Position numbers and translations under genes: made by a program
Part shown: positions 22,933-32,078 of the stretch, in pieces
How the letters are laid out: every line of letters begins with the position of its first letter
Numbering within the stretch: position 1 is the first letter of the stretch
Assembly (NCBI GenBank): GCA_022791635.1
Contig: JAAVZL010000005.1
Span: 1 to 64,000, forward strand
Direction: 5' to 3'
Source of the DNA: Lachnospiraceae bacterium
GTDB taxonomy: Bacteria > Bacillota > Clostridia > Lachnospirales > Lachnospiraceae
Length of the DNA: 64,000 bases
Notes under the pieces: generated by a model
Databases searched by the model: none
Told to the model about the DNA's origin: nothing
Seen by the model: only the letters and a program-made list of their open reading frames with translations

Positions 22933-24420
22933 ATGTTGAGCCAGAGCTTGCGTGATGCACGAACATATGAAGAAACAGTGGAAAAAAAGATAGCGGATGA
23001 GCCGCGCCCGGATTTTCATCTGTGTGCCCGTGTGGGGTGGATGAATGATCCCAATGGATTTTCCTTCTATAAGGGAGAGTATCACCTGTTCTATCAATAC
23101 CATCCCTATGATTCCCACTGGGGTCCCATGCACTGGGGGCATGCGGTAAGCGAAGACCTGCTGCACTGGAAGCATCTTCCTATAGCCTTGGCGCCGGATA
23201 GAGACTATGATCAGGACGGGTGCTTTTCCGGCAGCGCCCTAACGCTAGCGGACGGCAGGCATCTTCTCATGTACACAGGCGTCAGGAAGGAAGTTCAGCC
23301 AAACGGAGAGACGCGGGAGGTACAGACCCAGTGTATAGCCACAGGGGACGGAGTGGATTACGACAAGTATGCAAAGAATCCCGTATTGACATCGGCAGAT
23401 CTGCCTGAGGGCGGAAGCAGGTTTGACTTTCGGGATCCCAAGATCTTTCAAAAGGCAGACAAAACCTACGGCTGTGTGATGGGGAACTGTACAGAGGAAA
23501 AGGATGGGCAGGTGCTGCTTTTCCATAGTCCGGACGGCTTTTCCTGGAGCTATGAAAGAATTCTTTTGTCCAACCAAAAGCGCTTTGGCAGGATGTGGGA
23601 GTGCCCGGATTTCTTTTCCCTGGACGGAAAGCAGGTGCTGCTGGTAAGCCCCCAGGATATGCTGCCTCAGGAGCTTGAGTATGACAACGGAAATGGAACC
23701 GTCTGCTTTATCGGAACCTATGATGAGGAGACGGGCGCCTTTACGGAGGAGCAGAATCAGGCCATTGACTATGGGATCGATTTCTATGCGCCTCAGACAA
23801 CTCTCGCTCCCGACGGAAGGCGGATCATGGTTGGCTGGATGCAGAACTGGGATACCAGCAATCTTCACCCTGCCACAAAGCCCTGGTTTGGACAGATGAG
23901 TCTTCCCAGAGAGCTTTCCATAAAAAACGGCCGACTGATACAAAGGCCTGTCCGGGAGCTTGAGCGCCTTCGAGAGCAGAAGGTGAGCTGCGAGAGGGTG
24001 ACCTTTTCCGATGCTCTGAAGCTTCAGGGCATTGAGGGGCGCAAGATCGATATGGAATTGTCCATCCGGCCGGGAGATGAGGAGCAGCTTTATGAAAGGT
24101 TTGCAGTGCGGTTTGCCCAGAATGCTGCCTGTCAGACATCCGTAAGCTTCCATCCCGCCACATCCGTTTTAGAGGTGGATCGAAGGCTTTCCGGTTCCAG
24201 AAGGGCCATCCTTCACAAGCGAAGCTGCCGGGTAAGAAGTGAGAAGGGCAGACTTAAGCTTCGGCTCATTTTGGACAGCTTCAGTGCGGAGATTTTTGCA
24301 AACGACGGAGAGCAGGCCCTTTCCGTTACCATCGATACGGAGCTTTCTGCAGAGGGAATTTCCTTCTTCGCAGAGGGAGCTGTTGCCATGGATGTGGTGA
24401 AATATACGCTTTGCATATAG
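22933..24420 (+). CDS. GH32 beta-fructofuranosidase / sucrose-6-phosphate hydrolase
   Basis: The 495-residue enzyme has the GH32 five-bladed propeller followed by a beta-sandwich. The nucleophile lies in WMNDPNG (D39), the transition-state stabiliser in FRDPKIF (about residue 168), and the acid/base glutamate in WECPDFF (about 223). No signal peptide is present, so it should act in the cytosol on sucrose 6-phosphate or short fructans imported by a transporter. GGAGAGAAAGCG precedes the ATG. No PTS or sucrose transporter is adjacent. Its end meets the convergent BMP gene with a 4-bp gap. Confidence 0.92.
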   Translation: MLSQSLRDARTYEETVEKKIADEPRPDFHLCARVGWMNDPNGFSFYKGEYHLFYQYHPYDSHWGPMHWGHAVSEDLLHWKHLPIALAPDRDYDQDGCFSGSALTLADGRHLLMYTGVRKEVQPNGETREVQTQCIATGDGVDYDKYAKNPVLTSADLPEGGSRFDFRDPKIFQKADKTYGCVMGNCTEEKDGQVLLFHSPDGFSWSYERILLSNQKRFGRMWECPDFFSLDGKQVLLVSPQDMLPQELEYDNGNGTVCFIGTYDEETGAFTEEQNQAIDYGIDFYAPQTTLAPDGRRIMVGWMQNWDTSNLHPATKPWFGQMSLPRELSIKNGRLIQRPVRELERLREQKVSCERVTFSDALKLQGIEGRKIDMELSIRPGDEEQLYERFAVRFAQNAACQTSVSFHPATSVLEVDRRLSGSRRAILHKRSCRVRSEKGRLKLRLILDSFSAEIFANDGEQALSVTIDTELSAEGISFFAEGAVAMDVVKYTLCI

Positions 24421-24424
24421 CCGC

Positions 24425-26329
24425 CTACCGGACAGGCGGCCGGAGCCCCTGAAGAAGCACCATGGGCTTGGCCTCCTCCACAAGCTCTTCAAAGGAGGGA
24501 ATGCTCCCTTCCACGTTGTCGAGAAGCCAGTCCATGGTAATAATCTCCTCCGGAGACAGGGCGCTTTCCTCCGTGTGCTTGACCGTGCCGTCCTGGGCGG
24601 TGAGGGAGCCGGAAAAGGGATTGTACCCTGCGTCCGCAATTTCTCTCTTTATCAGATCCAGAAGCCACCGGGAGCCGGCCGGCAGGCTCTTGGAGCAGAT
24701 TACGTCAATCATTCCTGAGGAAATTCCCCACCAGTAATGAACTGCTTTTGTCTGAGCCTCCTTTTTCTTCCAGGCTCCGTTTAAAATATCCCGCACAATC
24801 CGCTCATAAAACTTTCCCCAGTGCCAGATGGAAGAGGCAACGTTCACCATATGTCCGTCCCGAATGTCGTACAGGCCGAATTTGCGGGAAGCGTACTGAG
24901 GGGTAATGAGATCCTGGCCGGAGATATAGGAAATCCCTTTGGAGCGGAAGAATTCGTCCGGATTCCGATCCTTTACCGTAGCCCACTGAAGGAGTACCCT
25001 TGCTTCCGGATTGGTCATTTTTACGCCCAGGGCAAAGGCATTGATATTGGCCGTGATTCCATAGATGGGATAGTCCGCCAGATAGCCCACATAAGGAGTA
25101 TCCGTGAGAATTCCGGCCAGAGCCCCTGTGAGGAATTTGGCCTCATACAGTCTGCCGTAATAGGTCCGAAGATGTCCGCTGTAGGTATGCAGAGAGCAAT
25201 TTAAAAGCTTCACCTCCGGGAAATGGATGGCCGCCTTGATGCTTGCCCCCAGAAGCTTGGGGGTTGTGGTGAAGATCACCTTGCATCCCTTTCGGGCCGC
25301 CTCCTCAATGGTTTTCAGCCCCAGCTCCTCCGTGTTCACATTGTCAAAGCAGAGAGTTTCCACCTGCTCTCCAAAAATCTCATTTAAATGCTGCCTGCCA
25401 AGCTCATGGCCGTAGGTCCAGCTGGAGGTTTCCATAGTCTTGTCGTGAAGAAAGGCAATCTTTAAGGGGGCAGGGGCAGCCGGGATCAGCCGGCTTAACA
25501 CAGGCTTTTGGGGCTCGGCTCCGGGCTGCATACTGAGCTCTAAGGGCACCTTGCCCGGATAGAGCTGGAAATCCTTCCACAGCTTGGTCATCTCGCTGCG
25601 GATCTGGCTGTGAGACTTCTCCCACAGATTTTCATACCCATATACCTCCAGATAGATGAGAAAGGCGTCCCCAAAGGTGAGAGAGAGCTTTCGGCCTCCC
25701 TTTTCCTCAAACACATCCGTAAAATGAATATAGGCCGAGTGAAAATCAAGCCTCTCATCGTCTGTCCACACGTGATCCGCCTCGGTGCCCACAAGCTTTA
25801 AGAGCTTGGGAAAGCTGCCCTCCTGAGTGAACCACAGGTAATTGATGGAGGTGAGCTTATAGAAATCCAGAAATTCGTAGTAGATCCGCACCTCCTTGGA
25901 GTCATTTCTGGCAGGCAGAATCCGGGTCACCTGTCCCGTAATGCTGACGGCTCCGGAATATTTCAGCACGCTCACCCGCTTATTGCCCTCCATCACATAA
26001 AAGCGGTTCATGAATTCACAGGCCTTGATGGGATCCCGGATGCCTTCATCCAGATGGGCATGGTAAAGAGAAGCCCATTTGGCGGCAAATTCCGTATCCT
26101 CCGGCAGAAGGGGCATAAAATTGCCGGCAAAGGCGGTGGTTCGTCCGGCGGTCTTTGTTCCCACAACTTGATCCAGGGGAATTTCCACCAAGCCTAAGTC
26201 CACCTCCGAGGAGGTTTTGGTAAAGGAGAGAATTTCATCCAACACCTGCAGGTAAGGATAGCTGCCCTTTAAGAGAGCAGTGCGGTATGCTTTCTGTGCC
26301 AGCTTTCTGGCCTTTGCGTATTCTTCCAT
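24425..26329 (-). CDS. BMP/PnrA-like protein fused to a ParB-like N-terminal domain
   Basis: The 634-residue protein has no signal peptide or lipobox, unlike exported BMP lipoproteins. Residues 1-140 contain a ParB/sulfiredoxin-type element (IKACEFMNRFYVMEGNKRVS, 101-120), about 140-280 is a linker of mixed helices, and about 288-560 is a BMP/PnrA nucleoside-binding fold (LKIAFLHDKTMETSSWTYGH; CFDNVNTEELGLKTIEEAAR). The C-terminal 70 residues are a helical extension. PnrA proteins bind purine nucleosides at the surface, so a cytoplasmic fused form looks like an intracellular ligand sensor. It is leftward and separated by 39 bp from the phosphoesterase gene behind it. Similar fusions occur in Lachnospiraceae. 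Confidence 0.8.
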   Translation of the reverse strand: MEEYAKARKLAQKAYRTALLKGSYPYLQVLDEILSFTKTSSEVDLGLVEIPLDQVVGTKTAGRTTAFAGNFMPLLPEDTEFAAKWASLYHAHLDEGIRDPIKACEFMNRFYVMEGNKRVSVLKYSGAVSITGQVTRILPARNDSKEVRIYYEFLDFYKLTSINYLWFTQEGSFPKLLKLVGTEADHVWTDDERLDFHSAYIHFTDVFEEKGGRKLSLTFGDAFLIYLEVYGYENLWEKSHSQIRSEMTKLWKDFQLYPGKVPLELSMQPGAEPQKPVLSRLIPAAPAPLKIAFLHDKTMETSSWTYGHELGRQHLNEIFGEQVETLCFDNVNTEELGLKTIEEAARKGCKVIFTTTPKLLGASIKAAIHFPEVKLLNCSLHTYSGHLRTYYGRLYEAKFLTGALAGILTDTPYVGYLADYPIYGITANINAFALGVKMTNPEARVLLQWATVKDRNPDEFFRSKGISYISGQDLITPQYASRKFGLYDIRDGHMVNVASSIWHWGKFYERIVRDILNGAWKKKEAQTKAVHYWWGISSGMIDVICSKSLPAGSRWLLDLIKREIADAGYNPFSGSLTAQDGTVKHTEESALSPEEIITMDWLLDNVEGSIPSFEELVEEAKPMVLLQGLRPPVR

Positions 26330-26368
26330 ATAGGTTGAAGCTCCTTTCGAGGAAATCTGAATTTCCGT

Positions 26369-26989
26369 TTATTCCTTACAGATCTTTGAAGTATCAGAGG
26401 GAAATGTAAAAACAGTTCGCTCGTAAGCGTTGATCACGGTGGTATGCTCATAGGTGCAGACTCTCGGAGCCCGGTAATTGTAGGACAGATGTACATGCCC
26501 ATGGACAAAATAAGAGGGAGCGTAGCGTTCCATGAGCCCCAGAAAGCCCTGAAAGCCTTGATGAGGCAGATGTTCCTCATCATTGAGATGATATGCAGGG
26601 GCGTGGGTCAGCAGAATGTCAAATCCTCTGTGACGTTTGATGGAATACCACAGCCGCCTAATCCGGGCGTTCATCTGCCGCTCTGTATACTGGTGAGGGC
26701 CTTCCTTGTAGCGCATGGAGCCTCCCAGCCCCAGGATGCGTATCCCCTCATGGACGTAAATCCGATCCTCCACACAGATGCAGCCGTAGGGTGGGGAGGC
26801 CTCGTAGACGGCGTCATGGTTCCCATGGACGTAGAGCACCGGCCCTTTAAAAAAGGTGGCAAGAAAGGAGAGGTATAGGGGGCTCAAATCTCCACAGGAG
26901 AGAATGAGATCAATCTCGGAGAGCTTCTCCTTGCTGAAATCGTCCCAGAGATAGCGGGATTCCTGATCTGCAATTGCTAAAATGTTCAT
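26369..26989 (-). CDS. Metallophosphoesterase-like protein
   Basis: The 206-residue protein shows the calcineurin-like order of motifs: SCGDLSPLY (GD), YVHGNHDA (GNHD), LLTHAP and VHGHVHLSYN (GHxH). The usual first motif DxH is here D8-Q-E (AIADQES), so one metal ligand is replaced by glutamate. Glutamate could still bind metal. Substrate is unknown. It is followed 39 bp downstream by the BMP-type gene on the same strand, which may be in one operon. AAGGATGAAG precedes the ATG. Confidence 0.82.
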   Translation of the reverse strand: MNILAIADQESRYLWDDFSKEKLSEIDLILSCGDLSPLYLSFLATFFKGPVLYVHGNHDAVYEASPPYGCICVEDRIYVHEGIRILGLGGSMRYKEGPHQYTERQMNARIRRLWYSIKRHRGFDILLTHAPAYHLNDEEHLPHQGFQGFLGLMERYAPSYFVHGHVHLSYNYRAPRVCTYEHTTVINAYERTVFTFPSDTSKICKE

Positions 26990-27155
26990 AGAGCTTCATC
27001 CTTTGATCAAGAGATAGAAAACAAAAACTGCCGCAAAAAAGTCTGTTATCTTATCTTGCGCCAGCTTTTGCTTCCTTATGATCTTCCAAAGCCTTGGCCA
27101 GCCCTTGGCACAGGCTTGGAAAATGGTTTTTATGCGGCATGTCCGCCACAGCCTT

Positions 27156-28325
27156 TTACCGGGACTGCTTTGCAATCAGCTTGCGGATCCGTTCCGTAGG
27201 CGTATTGATGCTGTCTGCGGAAAAATCATGATTTAAGGTATCGATGATTCTTGCCAGGAATTTCGTCATATCCGCCTCCGTGTAATAGGGCTTAGACAAA
27301 AGCTCCGGTGAGCGGTAATTGAGATTCGTGGTTACAATCCGGGTAATATAACCCTTCTCATAGTATTCGTCAAATTTATCACAGCCATCCGTAAATAAGC
27401 CAAAGGTGCAGCAGACATACACATGCCTTGCGCCCCGCTCCTTCATCTGCTTGGCCACATCCAGCATGCTTCCCCCGGAGGAAATCATATCGTCAATGAT
27501 GATGACATCCTTGCCTACCAGGGAATCTCCCAAGAATTCATGGGCCACAATGGGATTCTTGCCGTTAATCACCGTAGAGTAGTCCCGGCGCTTGTAAAAC
27601 ATACCTAGATCAATGCCCAGCACATTGGAGAAATATACGGCTCGCTCCATGGCGCCTTCATCCGGAGCAATGATCATCAGATGGTCATTGTCCACCTTTA
27701 AATCCGGCTCCGTGCGAAGGAGAGCCTTGATAAACTGATAGGGAGGCTGAAAATTGTCAAAGCCGTTTAAGGGAATGGCATTCTGAACCCTTGGATCATG
27801 GGCGTCAAAGGTGATAATGTTGTTGACTCCCATATTCCGAAGCTCCTGAAGAGCAATGGCGCAGTCCAAGGATTCCCGGTTGTTGCGCTTGTGCTGGCGG
27901 CCCTCATAGAGGAAGGGGATCACCACGTTGATCCGGTGGGCCTTGCCGGTGGCAGCCGAGATCATGCGCTTTAGGTCCTGAAAATGATCGTCCGGCGACA
28001 TGTGATTTTCATGGCCGCAGACTGTGTAGGTAATGCTGTAGTTGCACACATCTACCATTATGAACAGATCGCTTCCGCGGACGGATTCCTCATAGCGCCC
28101 CTTGGCCTCCCCGGTTCCGAAGCGGGGGCAAGAGCATTTTACAAGGTAAGAATCCTGGGAATATTCCTGAAAATAGATATTGTCTCTGTGCTGCTTGTTG
28201 GCTGTTTTACGGAATTTTACCAGGTGCTTGTCCACCTTTTTCGCAAAGTCCAGACAGCTGTCCAGAGCTGCGATTTTTAGGGGGGCTACTGGTAAAATAT
28301 TATCGAACTGGTAGGTTTCCGACAT
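27156..28325 (-). CDS. prs: Ribose-phosphate pyrophosphokinase (long form)
   Basis: The 389-residue enzyme makes PRPP from ribose 5-phosphate and ATP. Key motifs are HKRNNRESLDCAIALQELRN, FDAHDPRVQNAIP and the PRPP loop VIIIDDMISSGGSMLDVAKQ. It is about 70 residues longer than the usual 315-residue form, with extra N-terminal and internal sequence, a variant seen in Lachnospiraceae. Start at 28325 follows GGAGGATCAGT. It reads leftward. The 166 bases between it and the phosphoesterase gene hold a GC-rich hairpin without a T-run, not a clear terminator. Confidence 0.93.
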   Translation of the reverse strand: MSETYQFDNILPVAPLKIAALDSCLDFAKKVDKHLVKFRKTANKQHRDNIYFQEYSQDSYLVKCSCPRFGTGEAKGRYEESVRGSDLFIMVDVCNYSITYTVCGHENHMSPDDHFQDLKRMISAATGKAHRINVVIPFLYEGRQHKRNNRESLDCAIALQELRNMGVNNIITFDAHDPRVQNAIPLNGFDNFQPPYQFIKALLRTEPDLKVDNDHLMIIAPDEGAMERAVYFSNVLGIDLGMFYKRRDYSTVINGKNPIVAHEFLGDSLVGKDVIIIDDMISSGGSMLDVAKQMKERGARHVYVCCTFGLFTDGCDKFDEYYEKGYITRIVTTNLNYRSPELLSKPYYTEADMTKFLARIIDTLNHDFSADSINTPTERIRKLIAKQSR

Positions 28326-28493
28326 ACTGATCCTCCGAATAGGTGGGTATCCGAATGCACGATATCCCAAAGGTGAAATTGTATAAAATATTCTAATAAT
28401 TTTATACCATCATCCGGGGGGCAACGTCAAGATGATCTGAAAATTTTTGGTGGAAATGGATATGCAAAAACAGAAGCATATTTTCAACTGCAA

Positions 28494-28522
28494 TTGATTA
28501 AAAGAGGGGGAAGTGCTATACT
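28494..28522 (+). promoter_or_regulatory. Promoter of the SdpI-like gene
   Basis: TTGATT (28494-28499) and TATACT (28517-28522) have a 17-bp spacer. It lies 80 bp before the start at 28605 in an otherwise featureless region after prs. Confidence 0.65.
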
Positions 28523-28604
28523 TTCTAACAGAGAATTAAGCAGCAGCTCCTTAATCTTAGGGAGGGCTGTTTTGGGGATGCAGAATCGAAATGGAGGTGT
28601 ATTT

Positions 28605-28982
28605 ATGGTTTTTTGGGCTTTTATGCTGCTTGTGAATACCTTGACTCCCTTTACCATGATTGGATTTGGGAAACTGTTTCTGAATCATGCTTCGGGTGAA
28701 ATCAATACGGCATTCGGATATTGTACCAGGATGTCCATGAAGAACAGAGATACCTGGGAGTTTGCGCATCAGTATTGCGGGAGACTGTGGTTTTTCTGCG
28801 GACTGATTCTGCTTCCTCTATCTATTCTTCCCATGTTTTTTGTTATGGGGGAAAATGAAGATGTGGTAGGGGGCCTGGTAGGCGTTATCTGTATGATTCA
28901 GTGTGGAATCTTGATCGGAACCATCATTCCAACAGAATTGGCTCTTCGGAAAAATTTCGATAAGAATGGAATGAGACGCTGA
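28605..28982 (+). CDS. SdpI-family C-terminal-type membrane protein
   Basis: The 125-residue protein has four hydrophobic helices. The central segment FGYCTRMSMKNRDTWEFAHQ followed by YCGRLWFF is the signature of the SdpI C-terminal domain, in which the RTxMSMKNxDTWxFAH pattern is conserved. It lacks the DUF1648 half present at 13732. The start at 28605 is backed by GGAGGTG. It is followed by a MATE gene 38 bp downstream. A role in bacteriocin immunity or signal sensing is inferred from the family only. Confidence 0.75.
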   Translation: MVFWAFMLLVNTLTPFTMIGFGKLFLNHASGEINTAFGYCTRMSMKNRDTWEFAHQYCGRLWFFCGLILLPLSILPMFFVMGENEDVVGGLVGVICMIQCGILIGTIIPTELALRKNFDKNGMRR

Positions 28983-29020
28983 ATGGAGATATCGCAAAAT
29001 AGGGTTTGGGGGAGAAAACC

Positions 29021-30406
29021 ATGAAGCATGCAATGACTGGGGAAGAAAAATATAAAATGATGATGGACACGCCTATCAACCGGCTGATTCCGCGCCTGGC
29101 GGTGCCGACGATTATCAGCATGCTCATCACATCCATCTATAACATGGCCGACACCTTCTTTGTAAGCCAGTTAAGCACCAGCGCGTCCGGGGCGGTGGGT
29201 GTGAACTTTTCGCTGATGGCCATGATCCAGGCCATTGGCTTTACCCTTGGCATGGGCAGCGGAAACTATATGTCCCGCATGCTGGGAGCCAAGGAATCGG
29301 AAAAAGCCCAGAGAGCCTGCTCCACGTCTGTCTATACGGCCCTGGCGTTTGGCCTCTTGCTGGCCGTGCTTGGAATTTCACAGATAGACAAGCTGGTCGT
29401 GGCGCTGGGAGCTACGGAGACCATTGCGCCCTATGCAAAGGATTACGGAAAATACATTTTGCTGGCGGCCCCCTATATGACTGTGTCCTTTGTGTTTAAC
29501 AACCAGCTTCGCTCTCAGGGAAACGCCATGCTCTCCATGGTCGGGATCACCACAGGGGGTATCCTCAATGTGATTCTCGATCCTCTTTTGATTTTTCATT
29601 TTAAAATGGGAATCTCCGGTGCGGCCATTGCCACCATCTTAAGTCAGTTTATCAGCTTTCTGATCTTGCTGACCCTGATCATTCGTTCGGAAAATGTGCT
29701 GAAGCCTCATCTGAGATTTTTTACTTTCAGAGGCTGGGTTTATAAGGAAATCATGTCCGCCGGTCTGCCTACCTTGGGGCGGCAGGGGCTGGCAAGCGCA
29801 GCCTCCGTGCTTTTGAATGTGGCGGCTTCCGGGTTTGGAGACGCTGCGGTGGCGGCTATGTCCATTGTGACTCGGATTATGATGTTTATCAACTCCGCCC
29901 TCATCGGCTTCGGACAGGGCTTTCAGCCGGTCTGCGGGTTTACCTTCGGAGCCAAGCGGTATGATAGGGTGCTTGAGGCTTACTACTTTTGCCAGAGAGT
30001 GGCCTTTGTGTTTCTTCTGGTGATGGCAGTGGTGATGTTCTCCGTTTCCACGCCGATTATGAGGCTCTTCCGCAGAGAAGATGTGGAGGTAGTCCAAATT
30101 GGCGCGCTGGCGCTTCGGCTTCAGTGTGCATTGCTGCCCTTTCAGGCATTTACCATTATCGGAAATATGCTGACCCAGTCCATCGGCTACAGCTTCCGGG
30201 CTACGCTGACGGCCATCGGAAAGCAGGGACTGTTCTTTATTCCGGCCATTTTGATTCTGCCAAAAGTCCTTGGCCTTCTGGGACTGCAGCTGGCCCAGCC
30301 GGTGGCGGATCTTTTGACCTTTGTTATGACCCAGGTGATTGTGGTCTTTGTGATAAAGGAGCTGAAAGAAATGTGGAAGGAGCAGGAAAATACGGTTGTC
30401 GGATAA
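29021..30406 (+). CDS. MATE-family efflux transporter
   Basis: The 461-residue transporter has twelve helices with MATE motifs: LIPRLAVPTIISMLITSIYN with NMADTFFV, FTLGMGSGNYMSR, and GISGAAIATILSQF. It is from the bacterial MepA/NorM-like group, different from the 8611 protein by sequence. The ATG at 29021 follows GGGGGAG; a TTG at 29006 would add five residues and is not needed. The SdpI-like gene just upstream may be co-transcribed. Substrate unknown. Confidence 0.9.
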   Translation: MKHAMTGEEKYKMMMDTPINRLIPRLAVPTIISMLITSIYNMADTFFVSQLSTSASGAVGVNFSLMAMIQAIGFTLGMGSGNYMSRMLGAKESEKAQRACSTSVYTALAFGLLLAVLGISQIDKLVVALGATETIAPYAKDYGKYILLAAPYMTVSFVFNNQLRSQGNAMLSMVGITTGGILNVILDPLLIFHFKMGISGAAIATILSQFISFLILLTLIIRSENVLKPHLRFFTFRGWVYKEIMSAGLPTLGRQGLASAASVLLNVAASGFGDAAVAAMSIVTRIMMFINSALIGFGQGFQPVCGFTFGAKRYDRVLEAYYFCQRVAFVFLLVMAVVMFSVSTPIMRLFRREDVEVVQIGALALRLQCALLPFQAFTIIGNMLTQSIGYSFRATLTAIGKQGLFFIPAILILPKVLGLLGLQLAQPVADLLTFVMTQVIVVFVIKELKEMWKEQENTVVG

Positions 30407-30712
30407 GGGGGAGTCTTGCATATGGAAAAGGGACCATAAAGGAAGGTGTCCCGGGCGATGCAAAGCCGGAGCGCGCACGGAAAAGATGGCGTTTTTTTGT
30501 TGTTACCTCCAGCACCAGAGAGCGTGCTATGGAATCAGCAGAGCTTTCGACTCTGGAGATGGTGATTTCATGGTTGGAAAAATAAATACTAGGAAAGCCA
30601 TCCTCATCCACGGAAGCGAGAAAGGCTGTCTTCTGTGCTTGCACAGAAGGGGCAGAGTGTGTAAAATGAACATGGAGGGAAAGACTGGAAGCGTTTCAAA
30701 AAGGAGTATTGC
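30407..30712 (+). other. Non-coding region with no supported gene
   Basis: This 306-base stretch after the MATE gene has short open frames in several registers but none with a ribosome site and family match. One plus-strand frame (ending 30585) reads like a short fragment with the sequence WRFFVVTSSTRERAMES, which may be the remains of a small DUF3343-like gene. I would not call it. AAGGAGTATTGC at the end is the ribosome site of the next gene. Confidence 0.5.
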
Positions 30713-32032
30713 ATGAAAAGAAAGAAAGAGCACACCATCAGCCAGGTTGAGCCCGGCAGCATCGCAGAGGAGCTGGAACTTAATCCCGGAGACATACTGG
30801 TCTCTGTAAACGGTCAGTATGTAGAGGACATCTTTGACTACCATTACCTGATCAACGAGGAATATCTGGAGATCCTGATCCGCAAGCCGGACGGAGAGGA
30901 ATGGGAACTTGAGATCGAGAAGGAATACGAGGACGACCTGGGGATTGTGTTTGAAAACGGCCTCATGGACGAATATCGCTCCTGTCGGAACAAGTGCATG
31001 TTTTGCTTTATTGATCAGCTGCCAAAGGGAATGCGCGAAACCCTCTATTTTAAGGATGACGATTCCCGGCTGTCCTTTTTACAGGGGAATTATGTAACCT
31101 TAACAAATATGAGTGATGAGGATGTAGAGCGGATCATCCACTACCATTTGTCCCCCATCAATATTTCCTTCCATACTATGAACCGAGAGCTTCGCTGTAA
31201 GATGCTGAACAATCGTTTTGCCGGGGAGGCACTGGACAAGGTGGAGAAGTTCTACAAGGCAGGCATTGCCATGAATGGCCAGATTGTGCTCTGCAAGGGA
31301 ATCAATGACAGGGACGAGCTGGAGCACAGCATCGAAGAGCTGACCAGATACCTTCCCCATCTTCAAAGCCTTTCCGTGGTGCCGGTGGGGCTTACGGATC
31401 ACCGGGAGGGGCTGTACCCCTTAGAGCCCTTTACCCGGGAGGATGCCGTGGAGGTATTGGAGCAGATTCACGCCTGGCAGAGTCGCCTCTATCGGGAGCA
31501 TGGAACTCACTTTGTCCATGCGGGAGACGAATGGTACCTTCTGGCGGGACAAGAGCTTCCGGCAGAGGAAAGCTATGACGGCTACCTCCAGCTGGAAAAT
31601 GGCGTCGGCATGGTGCGTCTGCTTCACGAGGAGCTTAAAAAGGAGCTGGCTCTGAGAAAAGGCGATGGCAGAAGCCGGAAGATTACCATTGCCACCGGAG
31701 TTCTGGTAGCTCCCATTCTTAAGGCAGAGGCGGATACGATCCGCAAAAAGTATCCGGGAGTGGAGATACAGATCCTGCCTATAGAAAATCATTTTTTCGG
31801 CAGGCGCATTACCGTGGCCGGACTTCTTACGGGACAGGACTTGAGAAATCAGCTTACGGGGCAGACGCTGGGAGAGGCATTGCTGCTGACAGAGCACATG
31901 ATGAAGAGCGGGGAGCGCATTTTTCTGGACGATATGACAGTGGAAGAGCTTTCCAGGGCTTTACAAGTTCCTATAATTATTGTAGAATCAGACGGAAAAG
32001 CTTTGCTGGAGGCAGTGCTTGGGGACATATAA
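30713..32032 (+). CDS. DUF512 family iron-sulfur protein (PDZ plus radical-SAM-like)
   Basis: The 439-residue protein opens with a PDZ-like domain (residues 5-70; EPGSIAEELELNPGDILVSV), then a central cysteine motif CRNKCMFCFIDQLP with further DDDSRLSFLQGNYVTLTN, and a DUF512 C-terminal domain (TIATGVLVAPILKAEADTIR). The cysteine motif resembles a radical-SAM or Fe-S site. The family is conserved in Firmicutes and lies next to der in many genomes, as here. Function is not established; a role in ribosome or redox biology is inference from the neighbour. AAGGAG lies 6 bases before the ATG. Confidence 0.9.
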   Translation: MKRKKEHTISQVEPGSIAEELELNPGDILVSVNGQYVEDIFDYHYLINEEYLEILIRKPDGEEWELEIEKEYEDDLGIVFENGLMDEYRSCRNKCMFCFIDQLPKGMRETLYFKDDDSRLSFLQGNYVTLTNMSDEDVERIIHYHLSPINISFHTMNRELRCKMLNNRFAGEALDKVEKFYKAGIAMNGQIVLCKGINDRDELEHSIEELTRYLPHLQSLSVVPVGLTDHREGLYPLEPFTREDAVEVLEQIHAWQSRLYREHGTHFVHAGDEWYLLAGQELPAEESYDGYLQLENGVGMVRLLHEELKKELALRKGDGRSRKITIATGVLVAPILKAEADTIRKKYPGVEIQILPIENHFFGRRITVAGLLTGQDLRNQLTGQTLGEALLLTEHMMKSGERIFLDDMTVEELSRALQVPIIIVESDGKALLEAVLGDI

Positions 32033-32035
32033 ATA

Positions 32036-32059
32036 GGAACTGGAAATGCGGAACTGAAA
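32036..32059 (+). repeat. Minimal pair of GGAACTGGAA-type motifs in the der leader
   Basis: GGAACTGGAA (32036-32045) and GGAACTGAAA (32050-32059) are only 14 bp apart with TGC between them. The second runs into TAGAGGAG, the ribosome site of der at 32079. No hairpin is present, so this looks like the empty form of the leader repeat. Confidence 0.6.
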
Positions 32060-32078
32060 TAGAGGAGATATAAATATT

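Noticed and set aside
24421..24439. Hairpin CCGCCT-AGGCGG between the convergent GH32 and BMP genes as terminator
   Set aside because: No T-run follows on either strand and it lies largely inside the end of the BMP gene.
27059..27140. GC-rich inverted repeat downstream of prs as terminator
   Set aside because: The pairing is imperfect and no T-run follows on the minus strand.
30324..30644. Minus-strand frame with TAFLASVDEDGFP resembling a pyridoxamine-oxidase motif
   Set aside because: The similarity is one short segment, no ribosome site precedes it, and it overlaps the 3' end of the MATE gene.
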